Of a stretch of DNA of 64,000 nt, positions 51,495 through 62,654 are shown one piece after another. How positions within the stretch are numbered: position 1 is the first letter of the stretch; each line of letters opens with the position of its first letter. Source of the DNA: Alitta virens (taxonomy: Eukaryota; Annelida; Polychaeta; Phyllodocida; Nereididae). Under the pieces are notes generated by a model that worked only from the letters and a program-made list of their open reading frames with translations, did no database searches and was not told the DNA's origin. Location: NCBI GenBank assembly GCA_932294295.1, contig OW028574.1, positions 26,668,145-26,732,144 on the forward strand. The letters run 5' to 3'. The position numbers and the translations under genes are program-made.

Positions 51495-53354
51495 TTGTTA
51501 ACTGTTAATGTTGTTAACTGTTAATGTTGTTAACTGTTAATGTTGTTAACTGTTAATGTTGTTAACTGTTAATATTGTAAACTGTTAATGTTGTTAACTG
51601 TTAATGTTGTTAACTGTTAATGTTGTTAACTGTTAATGTTGTTAACTGTTAATGTTGTTAACTGTTAATGTTGTTAACTGTTAATGTTGCCAGCTTAATG
51701 TTGTTGCCAGCTTAATGTTGTTGACAGCTCAATGTTGACAGCTTAATGTTGTTGACAGCTTAATGTTGTTGATAGCTTAATGTTGTTGATAGCTTAATGT
51801 TGACAGCTTAATGTTGTTAACTGTTAATGTTGTTAACTGTTAATGTTGTTAACTGTTAATATTGTAAACTGTTAATGTTGTTAACTGTTAATGTTGTTAA
51901 CTGTTAAAGTTGTTAACTGTTAATGTTGTTAACTGTTAATGTTGCCAGCTTAATGTTGTTACCAGCTTAATGTTGTTGACAGCTTAATGTTGACATCCTA
52001 ATGTTGCTGACGGTTAATTTTGACAACTTAATTTTGACAACTTAATGTTGACAGCTTAATGTTGACAGCTTAATGTTGTTGACAGCTTAATGTTGTTGAT
52101 AGCTTAATGTTGTTGATAGCTTAATGTTGACAGCTTAATGTTGACAGCTTAATGTTGACAGCTTAATGTTGTTGACAGCTTAATGTTGACAGCTTAATGT
52201 TGACAGCTTAATGTTGACAGCTTAATGTTGACAGCTTATTGTTGACAGCTTAATGTTGACAGCTTAATGTTGACAGCTTAATGTTGACAGCCTAATGTTG
52301 ACAGCCTAAGGTTGACAGCTTAATGTTGACAGCTTAATGTTGACAGCTTAATGTTGACAACTTATTGTTGACAGCTTAATGTTGACAGCTTAATGTTGAC
52401 AGCCTAATGTTGACAGGCTAATGTTGACAGCTTAATGTTGACAGCTTAATGTTGACAGCTTATTGTTGACAGCTTATTGTTGACAGCTTAATGTTGACAG
52501 CTTAGTGTTGACAGCCTAATGTTGACAGCCTAATGTTGACAGCTTAATGTTGACAGCTTAATGTTGACAGCTTAATGTTGACAGCTTAATGTTGACAGCC
52601 TATTGTTGACAGCTTAATGTTGTTGAAAGCTTAATGTTGACAGCTTAATGTTGTTAACTGTTAATGTTGTTAACTGTTAATGTTGTTAACTGTTAATGTT
52701 GTTAACTGTTAATGTTGTTAACTGTTAATGTTGTTAACTGTTAATGTTGTTAACTGTTAATGTTGTTAACTGTTAATGTTGTTAACTGTTAATGTTGTAA
52801 ACTGTTAATGTTGTTAACTGTTAATGTTGTTAACTGTTAATGTTGTTAACTGTTAATGTTGTTAACTGTTAATGTTGTTAACTGTTAATGTTGTAAACTG
52901 TTAATGTTGTTAACTGTTAATGTTGTTAACTGTTAATGCTGTTAACTGTTAATGCTGTTAACTGTTAATGTTGCCAGCTTAATGTTGTTGCCAGCTTAAT
53001 GTTGTTGACAGCTTAATGTTGACAGCCTAATGTTGTTGACGGTTAATTTTGACAACTTAATTTTCACAACTTAATGTTGACAGCTCAATGTTGACAGCTT
53101 AATGCTGTTGACAGCTTAATGTTGTTGATAGCTTAATGTTGTTGATAGCTTAATGTTGACAGCTTAATGTTGACAGCTTAATATTGTTGACAGCTTAATG
53201 TTGACAGCTTAATGTTGACAGCTTAATGTTGACAGCTTAATGTTGACAGCTCAATGTTGACAGCTTAATGTTGACAGCTTAATGTTGACAGCTTATTGTT
53301 GACAGCTTATTGTTGACAGCTTAATGTTGACAGCTTAATGTTGACAGCTTAATG
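51495..53354 (+). repeat. Type I higher-order repeat (1,860 bp), second of the pair, longest B block
   Basis: B-alpha 51495-51686 (12), spacer, B-beta 51814-51941 (8, same gttaaagttg change), C cassette (52009, same gctgacgg and ttttgacaac), A run, gaaagc (52627), B-gamma 52651-52970 (20 monomers, the longest in the window), C cassette (53038). The gamma block has nine plain monomers before the first gtaaact where the norm is four, so it grew by internal expansion in whole 16-bp steps. The gctgttgacag variant persists in the next cassette (about 53,104). Confidence 0.92.
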
Positions 53355-55134
53355 TTGTTAACTGTTAATGTTGTTAACTGTTAATGTTGTTAACTGTTAA
53401 TGTTGTTAACTGTTAATGTTGTTAACTGTTAATGTTGTTAACTGTTAATATTGTAAACTGTTAATGTTGTTAACTGTTAATGTTGTTAACTGTTAATGTT
53501 GTTAACTGTTAATGTTGTTAACTGTTAATGTTGTTAACTGTTAATGTTGTTAACTGTTAATGTTGCCAGCTTAATGTTGTTGCCAGCTTAATGTTGTTGA
53601 CAGCTCAATGTTGACAGCTTAATGTTGTTGACAGCTTAATGTTGTTGATAGCTTAATGTTGTTGATAGCTTAATGTTGACTGCTTAATGTTGTTAACTGT
53701 TAATGTTGTTAACTGTTAATGTTGTTAACTGTTAATATTGTAAACTGTTAATGTTGTTAACTGTTAATGTTGTTAACTGTTAATGTTGTTAACTGTTAAT
53801 GTTGTTAACTGTTAATGTTGCCAGCTTAATGTTGTTACCAGCTTAATGTTGTTGACAGCTTAATGTTGACATCCTAATGTTGTTGACGGTTAATTTTGAC
53901 AACTTAATTTTCACAACTTAATGTTGACAGCTTAATGTTGACAGCTTAATGTTGTTGACAGCTTAATGTTGTTGATAGCTTAATGTTGTTGATAGCTTAA
54001 TGTTGACAGCTTAATGTTGACAGCTTAATGTTGACAGCTTAATGTTGTTGACAGCTTAATGTTGACAGCTTAATGTTGACAGCTTAATGTTGACAGCTTA
54101 TTGTTGACAGCTTAATGTTGACAGCTTAATGTTGACAGCTTAATGTTGACAGCCTAATGTTGACAGCCTAAGGTTGACAGCTTAATGTTGACAGCTTAAT
54201 GTTGACAGCTTAATGTTGACAACTTATTGTTGACAGCTTAATGTTGACAGCTTAATGTTGACAGCCTAATGTTGACAGGCTAATGTTGACAGCTTAATGT
54301 TGACAGCTTAATGTTGACAGCTTATTGTTGACAGCTTATTGTTGACAGCTTAATGTTGACAGCTTAGTGTTGACAGCCTAATGTTGACAGCCTAATGTTG
54401 ACAGCTTAATGTTGACAGCTTAATGTTGACAGCTTAATGTTGACAGCTTAATGTTGACAGCTTAATGTTGACAGCCTATTGTTGACAGCTTAATGTTGTT
54501 GAAAGCTTAATGTTGACAGCTTAATGTTGTTAACTGTTAATGTTGTTAACTGTTAATGTTGTTAACTGTTAATGTTGTTAACTGTTAATGTTGTAAACTG
54601 TTAATGTTGTTAACTGTTAATGTTGTTAACTGTTAATGTTGTTAACTGTTAATGTTGTTAACTGTTAATGTTGTAAACTGTTAATGTTGTTAACTGTTAA
54701 TGTTGTTAACTGTTAATGCTGTTAACTGTTAATGCTGTTAACTGTTAATGTTGCCAGCTTAATGTTGTTGCCAGCTTAATGTTGTTGACAGCTTAATGTT
54801 GACAGCCTAATGTTGTTGACGGTTAATTTTGACAACTTAATTTTCACAACTTAATGTTGACAGCTCAATGTTGACAGCTTAATGTTGTTGACAGCTTAAT
54901 GTTGTTGATAGCTTAATGTTGTTGATAGCTTAATGTTGACAGCTTAATGTTGACAGCTTAATGTTGTTGACAGCTTAATGTTGACAGCTTAATGTTGACA
55001 GCTTAATGTTGACAGCTTAATGTTGACAGCTTAATGTTGACAGCTTAATGTTGACAGCTTAATGTTGACAGCTTATTGTTGACAGCTTATTGTTGACAGC
55101 TTAATGTTGACAGCTTAATGTTGACAGCTTAATG
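53355..55134 (+). repeat. Type I higher-order repeat (1,780 bp, canonical)
   Basis: B-alpha 53355-53562 (13), spacer (last monomer TTGACTGC, private), B-beta 53690-53817 (8), C cassette (53885), A run, gaaagc (54503), B-gamma 54527-54750 (14), C cassette (54818), A run with the cttattg pair. All positional A-run variants (gcctaagg, acaacttattg, ggctaatg, cttattg pair, cttagtg, cctattg) are in the standard order. Confidence 0.92.
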
Positions 55135-56232
55135 TTGTTAACTGTTAATGTTGTTAACTGTTAATGTTGTTAACTGTTAATGTTGTTAACTGTTAATGTT
55201 GTTAACTGTTAATATTGTAAACTGTTAATGTTGTTAACTGTTAATGTTGTTAACTGTTAATGTTGTTAACTGTTAATGTTGTTAACTGTTAATGTTGTTA
55301 ACTGTTAATGTTGCCAGCTTAATGTTGTTGCCAGCTTAATGTTGTTGACAGCTCAATGTTGACAGCTTAATGTTGTTGACAGCTTAATGTTGTTGATAGC
55401 TTAATGTTGTTGATAGCTTAATGTTGACAGCTTAATGTTGTTAACTGTTAATGTTGTTAACTGTTAATGTTGTTAACTGTTAATATTGTAAACTGTTAAT
55501 GTTGTTAACTGTTAATGTTGTTAACTGTTAATGTTGTTAACTGTTAATGTTGTTAACTGTTAATGTTGCCAGCTTAATGTTGTTACCAGCTTAATGTTGT
55601 TGACAGCTTAATGTTGACATCCTAATGTTGTTGACGGTTAATTTTGACAACTTAATTTTCACAACTCAATGTTGACAGCTTAATGTTGACAGCTTAATGT
55701 TGTTGACAGCTTAATGTTGTTGATAGCTTAATGTTGTTGATAGCTTAATGTTGACAGCTTAATGTTGACAGCTTAATGTTGACAGCTTAATGTTGTTGAC
55801 AGCTTAATGTTGACAGCTTAATGTTGACAGCTTAATGTTGACAGCTTAATGTTGACAGCTTATTGTTGACAGCTTAATGTTGACAGCTTAATGTTGACAG
55901 CTTAATGTTGACAGCCTAATGTTGACAGCCTAAGGTTGACAGCTTAAGGTTGACAGCTCAATGTTGACAGCTTAATGTTGACAACTTATTGTTGACAGCT
56001 TAATGTTGACAGCTTAATGTTGACAGCCTAATGTTGACAGGCTAATGTTGACAGCTTAATGTTGACAGCTTAATGTTGACAGCTTATTGTTGACAGCTTA
56101 TTGTTGACAGCTTAATGTTGACAGCTTAGTGTTGACAGCCTAATGTTGACAGCCTATTGTTGACAGCTTAATGTTGTTGAAAGCTTAATGTTGACAGCTT
56201 AATGTTGACAGCTTAATGTTGACAGCTTAATG
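55135..56232 (+). repeat. Type I higher-order repeat, truncated (alpha and beta only)
   Basis: B-alpha 55135-55310 (11), spacer, B-beta 55438-55565 (8), C cassette (55633, with ctcaatg after cacaac), A run with gcctaagg followed by a private second cttaagg and ctcaatg (about 55,940-55,960). The A run is shortened near 56,150: gcctaatg is followed at once by cctattg, where other copies have a further gcctaatg-to-A stretch of several monomers. After gaaagc (56181) the next B block (56233) is of type II form, so the gamma block is replaced. Confidence 0.88.
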
Positions 56233-58220
56233 TTGTTAACTGTTAATGTTGTTAACTGTTAATGTTGTTAACTGTTAATGTTGTTAACTGTTAATGTTGT
56301 AAACTGTTAATGTTGTTAACTGTTAATGTTGTTAACTGTTAATGTTGTTAACTGTTAATGTTGCCAGCTTAATGTTGTTGCCAGCTTAATGTTGTTGACA
56401 GCTTAATGTTGACAGCCTAATGTTGTTGACGGTTAATTTTGACAACTTAATTTTCACAACTTAATGTTGACAGCTCAATGTTGACAGCTTAATGTTGTTG
56501 ACAGCTTAATGTTGTTGATAGCTTAATGTTGTTGACAGCTTAATGTTGACAGCTTAATGTTGACAGCTTAATGTTGTTGACAGCTTAATGTTGTTGACAG
56601 CTTAATGTTGACAGCTTAATGTTGACAGCTTAATGTTGACAGCTTAATGTTGACAGCTTAATGTTGACAGCCTAATGTTGACAGCCTAAAGTTGACAGCT
56701 TAATGTTGACAGCTTAATGTTGACAGCTTAATGTTGACAACTTATTGTTGACAGCTTAATGTTGACAGCTTATTGTTGACAGCTTAATGTTGACAGCTTA
56801 ATGTTGACAGCTTAATGTTGACAGCTTAATGTTGACAGCCTAAAGTTGACAGCTTAATGTTGACAGCTTAATGTTGACAGCTTAATGTTGACAACTTATT
56901 GTTGACAGCTTAATGTTGACAGCTTAATGTTGACAGCCTAATGTTGACAGGCTAATTTTGACAGCTTAATGTTGACAGCTTAATGTTGACAGCTTAATGT
57001 TGACAGCTTAATGTTGACAGCTTAATGTTGACAGCTTAATGTTGTTAACTGTTAATGTTGTTAACTGTTAATGTTGTAAACTGTTAATGTTGCCAGCTTA
57101 TTGTTGTTGACAGCTTAATGTTGACAGCTTAATGTTGACAGCTTAATGTTGACAGCTTAATGGTGACAGCTTAATGGTGACAGCTTAATGGTGACAGCTT
57201 AATGTTGTTGATAGCTTAATGTTGTTGATAGCATAATGTTGACAGCATAATGTTGTTGACAGCTTAATGTTGTTGATAGCTTAATGTTGTTGATAGCTTA
57301 ATGTTGACAGCTTAATGTTGACAGCTTAATGTTGTTGACAGCTTAATGTTGACAGCTTAATGTTGACAGCTTAATGTTGACAGCTTAATGTTGACAGCTT
57401 ATTGTTGACAGCGTATTGTTGACAGCTTAATGTTGACAGCTTGGTGTTGACAGCCTAATGTTGACAGCCTAATGTTGACAGCTTAATGTTGACAGCTTAA
57501 TGTTGACAGCTTAATGTTGACAGCTTAATGCTGACAGCTTAATGTTGACAGCCTATTGTTGACAGCTTAATGTTGTTGAGAGCTTAATGTTGACAGCTTA
57601 ATGTTGACAGCTTAATGTTGACAGCTTAATGTTGTTAACTGTTAATGTTGTTAACTGTTAATGTTGTTAACTGTTAATGTTGTTAACTGTTAATGTTGTT
57701 AACTGTTAATGTTGTTAACTGTTAATGTTGTTAACTGTTAATGTTGTAAACTGTTAATGTTGTAAACTGTTAATGTTGTTAACTGTTAATGTTGTTAACT
57801 GTTAATGTTGCCAGCTTAATGTTGTTGCCAGCTTAATGTTGTTGACAGCTTAATGTTGACAGCCTAATGTTGTTGACGGTTAATTTTGACAACTTAATTT
57901 TCACAACTTAATGTTGACAGCTCAATGTTGACAGCTTAATGTTGTTGACAGCTTAATGTTGTTGATAGCTTAATGTTGTTGATAGCTTAATGTTGACAGC
58001 TTATTGTTGACAGCTTAATGTTGACAGCTTAATGTTGACAGCTTAATGTTGACAGCCTAATGTTGACAGCCTAAAGTTGACAGCTTAATGTTGACAGGCT
58101 AATGTTGACAGCTTAATGTTGACAGCTTAATGTTGACAGCTTAATGTTGACAGCTTAATGTTGACAGCTTAATGTTGACAGCTTAATGTTGTTAACTGTT
58201 AATGTTGTAAACTGTTAATG
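56233..58220 (+). repeat. Type II super-HOR fragment (B blocks 8, 3, 11, 2)
   Basis: B 56233-56360 (8, equivalent of the 9-monomer opening block), C cassette (56428), A run with gcctaaag, B 57042-57089 (3), A run with three ggtgacag steps, gatagc, gcataatg, gcgtattg (CpG at 57,412) and gagagc, B 57632-57807 (11, ending with two gtaaact then two plain), C cassette (57885), A run with gcctaaag, B 58189-58220 (2). The second 3-monomer block, the 11- and 9-monomer blocks of a full super-HOR are missing, so this is an internally deleted super-HOR inside type I sequence. Private changes: cttggtg (about 57,440) and gatagcataatg (about 57,230). Confidence 0.89.
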
Positions 58221-59492
58221 TTGCCAGCTTATTGTTGTTGACAGCTTAATGTTGTTGATAGCTTAATGTTGACAGCTTAATGTTGTTGACAGCTTAATTT
58301 TGTTGACAGCTTAATGTTGACAGCTTAATGTTGACAGCTTAATGTTGACAGCTTAATGTTGACAGCTTAATGTTGACAGCTTAATGTTGACAGCTTAATG
58401 TTGACAGCTTAATGTTGACAGCTTAATGTTGACAGCCTAATGTTGACAGCTAAATGTTGACAGCTAAATGTTGACAGCTTAATGTTGACAGCTTAATGTT
58501 GACAGCTTAATGTTGACAGCTTAATGTTGACAGCTTTATGTTGACAGCTTAATGTTGACAGCTTAATGTTGACAGCTTAATGTTGACAGCCTAAAGTTGA
58601 CAGCCTAATGTTGACAGCTTAATGTTGTTGACGGTTAATTTTGACAGCTTAATGTTGTTGACAGCTTAATGTTGTTGCCAGCTTAATGTTGTTGACAGCT
58701 TAATGTTGACAGCCTAATATTGTTGACAGTTACTTTTGACAGCTTAATGTTGTTGACAGCTTAATGTTGTTGACAGCTTAATCTTGACAGCTTAATGTTG
58801 ACACCTTAATGTTGACAGCTTAATGTTGACAGCTTGATGTTGACAGCCTAAAGTTGACAGCCTAATGTTGACAGCTTAATGTTGTTGACGGTTAATTTTG
58901 ACAGCTTAATGTTGTTGACAGCTTAATGTTGTTGCCAGCTTAATGTTGTTGACAGCTTAATGTTGACAGCCTAATATTGTTGACAGTTAATTTTGACAGC
59001 TTAATGTTGTTGATAGCTTAATGTTGTTGACAGCTTAATGTTGTTGACAGCTTAATGTTGTTGACAGCTTAATGTTGACAGCTTAATGTTGACAGCTTAA
59101 TGTTGACAGCTTAATGTTGACAGCTTAATGTTGACAGCTTAATGTTGACAGCTTAATGTTGTTGACAGCTTAATGTTGACAGCTTAATGTTGACAGCTTA
59201 ATGTTGACAGCTTAATGTTGACAGCTTAATGTTGTTGATAGCTTAATGTTGACAGCATAATGTTGTTGACAGCTTAATGTTGACAGCTTATTGTTGACAG
59301 CTTATTGTTGACAGCTTAATGTTGACAGCTTAGTGTTGACAGCCTAATGTTGACAGCCTAATGTTGACAGCTCAATGTTGACAGCTTAATGTTGACAGCT
59401 TAATGTTGACAGCTTAATGTTGACAGCTTAATGTTGACAGCCTATTGTTGACAGCTTAATGTTGTTGAAAGCTTAATGTTGACAGCTTAATG
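58221..59492 (+). repeat. D domain 5 and junction back to type I
   Basis: Gacgg at 58630 and 58887 (257 bp), gttactt at 58728 and TTGTTGACAGTTAATT at about 58,979. Private changes cluster at about 58,780-58,805 (atcttgacag, acaccttaatg) and 59,010 (gatagc in place of gacagc). After one gatagc and a gcataatg monomer (about 59,250) the sequence passes within two monomers to a cttattg pair, A, cttagtg, gcctaatg pair, cctattg, gaaagc (59469), which is the type I gamma lead-in. The type II to type I junction is therefore at about 59,260-59,290. Confidence 0.88.
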
Positions 59493-61669
59493 TTGTTAAC
59501 TGTTAATGTTGTTAACTGTTAATGTTGTTAACTGTTAATGTTGTTAACTGTTAATGTTGTAAACTGTTAATGTTGTTAACTGTTAATGTTGTTAACTGTT
59601 AATGTTGTTAACTGTTAATGTTGTTAACTGTTAATGTTGTTAACTGTTAATGTTGCCAGCTTAATGTTGTTACCAGCTTAATGTTGTTGACAGCTTAATG
59701 TTGACATCCTAATGTTGTTGACGGTTAATTTTGACAACTTAATTTTCACAACTTAATGTTGACAGCTTAATGTTGACAGCTTAATGTTGACAGCTTAATG
59801 TTGTTGACAGCTTAATGTTGACAGCTTAATGTTGACAGCTTAATGTTGACAGCTTAATGTTGACAGCTTATTGTTGACAGCTTAATGTTGACAGCTTAAT
59901 GTTGACAGCTTAATGTTGACAGCCTAATGTTGACAGCCTAAGGTTGACAGCTTAATGTTGACAGCTTAATGTTGACAGATTAATGTTGACAACTTATTGT
60001 TGACAGCTTAATGTTGACAGCTTAATGTTGACAGCCTAATGTTGACAGGCTAATGTTGACAGCTTAATGTTGACAGCTTAATGTTGACAGCTTATTGTTG
60101 ACAGCTTATTGTTGACAGCTTAATGTTGACAGCTTAGTGTTGACAGCCTAATGTTGACAGCCTAATGTTGACAGCTTAATGTTGACAGCTTAATGTTGAC
60201 AGCTTAATGTTGACAGCTTAATGTTGACAGCTTAATGTTGACAGCCTATTGTTGACAGCTTAATGTTGTTGAAAGCTTAATGTTGACAGCTTAATGTTGT
60301 TAACTGTTAATGTTGTTAACTGTTAATGTTGTTAACTGTTAATGTTGTTAACTGTTAATGTTGTTAACTGTTAATGTTGTAAACTGTTAATGTTGTTAAC
60401 TGTTAATGTTGTTAACTGTTAATGTTGTTAACTGTTAATGTTGTTAACTGTTAATGTTGTTAACTGTTAATGTTGTAAACTGTTAATGTTGTTAACTGTT
60501 AATGTTGTTAACTGTTAATGCTGTTAACTGTTAATGCTGTTAACTGTTAATGTTGCCAGCTTAATGTTGTTGCCAGCTTAATGTTGTTGACAGCTTAATG
60601 TTGACAGCCTAATGTTGTTGACGGTTAATTTTGACAACTTAATTTTCACAACTTAATGTTGACAGCTCAATGTTGACAGCTTAATGTTGTTGACAGCTTA
60701 ATGTTGTTGATAGCTTAATGTTGTTGATAGCTTAATGTTGACAGCTTAATGTTGACAGCTTAATGTTGACAGCTTAATGTTGACAGCTTAATGTTGACAG
60801 CTTAATGTTGACAGCTTAATGTTGACAGCTTAATGTTGACAGCTTAATGTTGACAGCTTATTGTTGACAGCTTATTGTTGACAGCTTAATGTTGACAGCT
60901 TAGTGTTGACAGCCTAATGTTGACAGCCTAATGTTGACAGCTTAATGTTGACAGCTTAATGTTGACAGCTTAATGTTGACAGCTTAATGTTGACAGCTTA
61001 ATGTTGACAGCCTATTGTTGACAGCTTAATGTTGTTGAAAGCTTAATGTTGACAGCTTAATGTTGTTAACTGTTAATGTTGTTAACTGTTAATGTTGTTA
61101 ACTGTTAATGTTGTTAACTGTTAATGTTGTAAACTGTTAATGTTGTTAACTGTTAATGTTGTTAACTGTTAATGTTGTTAACTGTTAATGTTGTTAACTG
61201 TTAATGTTGTAAACTGTTAATGTTGTAAACTGTTAATGTTGTTAACTGTTAATGTTGTTAACTGTTAATGCTGTTAACTGTTAATGCTGTTAACTGTTAA
61301 TGTTGCCAGCTTAATGTTGTTGACAGCTTAATGTTGACAGCCTAATGTTGTTGACGGTTAATTTTGACAACTTAATTTTCACAACTTAATGTTGACAGCT
61401 CAATGTTGACAGCTTAATGCTGTTGACAGCTTAATGTTGTTGATAGCTTAATGTTGTTGATAGCTTAATGTTGACAGCTTAATGTTGACAGCTTAATGTT
61501 GACAGCTTAATGTTGTTGACAGCTTAATGTTGACAGCTTAATGTTGACAGCTTAATGTTGACAGCTTAATGTTGACAGCTTAATGTTGACAGCTTAATGT
61601 TGACAGCTTATTGTTGACAGCTTATTGTTGACAGCTTAATGTTGACAGCTTAATGTTGACAGCTTAATG
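59493..61669 (+). repeat. Rearranged type I units, copy of 47.5-49.7 kb
   Basis: Hybrid gamma/beta B block 59493-59652 (10), cat-type cassette (59705; gacgg 59720), A run with gcctaagg and gacagattaatg (about 59,978), gaaagc, B-gamma 60297-60552 (16), C cassette (60620), A run switching to the gamma lead-in, gaaagc, B-gamma 61063-61302 (15, gtaaact pair), C cassette with single gccagc and gctgttgacag (61353). Landmarks match 47,552-49,729 at offsets of 11,940-11,941 bp (11,926 at the block starting 61063), including the hybrid block and the rare monomer. Confidence 0.92.
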
Positions 61670-62654
61670 TTGTTAACTGTTAATGTTGTTAACTGTTAAT
61701 GTTGTTAACTGTTAATGTTGTTAACTGTTAATGTTGTTAACTGTTAATATTGTAAACTGTTAATGTTGTTAACTGTTAATGTTGTTAACTGTTAATGTTG
61801 TTAACTGTTAATGTTGTTAACTGTTAATGTTGTTAACTGTTAATGTTGTTAACTGTTAATGTTGCCAGCTTAATGTTGTTGCCAGCTTAATGTTGTTGAC
61901 AGCTCAATGTTGACAGCTTAATGTTGTTGACAGCTTAATGTTGTTGATAGCTTAATGTTGTTGATAGCTTAATGTTGACAGCTTAATGTTGTTAACTGTT
62001 AATGTTGTTAACTGTTAATGTTGTTAACTGTTAATATTGTAAACTGTTAATGTTGTTAACTGTTAATGTTGTTAACTGTTAATGTTGTTAACTGTTAATG
62101 TTGTTAACTGTTAATGTTGCCAGCTTAATGTTGTTACCAGCTTAATGTTGTTGACAGCTTAATGTTGACATCCTAATGTTGTTGACGGTTAATTTTGACA
62201 ACTTAATTTTCACAACTTAATGTTGACAGCTTAATGTTGACAGCTTAATGTTGTTGACAGCTTAATGTTGTTGATAGCTTAATGTTGTTGCCAGCTTAAT
62301 GTTGTTGACAGCTTAATGTTGACAGCCTAATGTTGTTGACGGTTAATTTTGACAACTTAATTTTCACAACTTAATGTTGACAGCTCAATGTTGACAGCTT
62401 AATGTTGTTGACAGCTTAATGTTGTTGATAGCTTAATGTTGTTGATAGCTTAATGTTGACAGCTTAATGTTGACAGCTTAATGTTGTTGACAGCTTAATG
62501 TTGACAGCTTAATGTTGACAGCTTAATGTTGACAGCTTAATGTTGACAGCTTAATGTTGACAGCTTAATGTTGACAGCTTAATGTTGACAGCTTATTGTT
62601 GACAGCTTATTGTTGACAGCTTAATGTTGACAGCTTAATGTTGACAGCTTAATG
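61670..62654 (+). repeat. Type I higher-order repeat with internal deletion (985 bp)
   Basis: B-alpha 61670-61861 (12), spacer, B-beta 61989-62116 (8), cat-type C cassette (62184), then one gatagc monomer, and at about 62,287 a TTGTTGCCAGC monomer that starts a second, gamma-type C cassette (62338). The A run and whole gamma block that should lie between are missing. The following A run carries the cttattg pair and leads to the next alpha. Confidence 0.92.
62270..62310 (+). other. Deletion junction joining beta-type and gamma-type C cassettes
   Basis: Two gacgg monomers lie only 154 bp apart (62184 and 62338). The first cassette ends after one gatagc monomer and is joined to a TTGTTGCCAGC monomer of the second. 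In intact copies these cassettes are separated by about 1 kb. Both sides are 17-bp monomers in the same register, so the event looks like recombination between A17 monomers. Confidence 0.85.
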
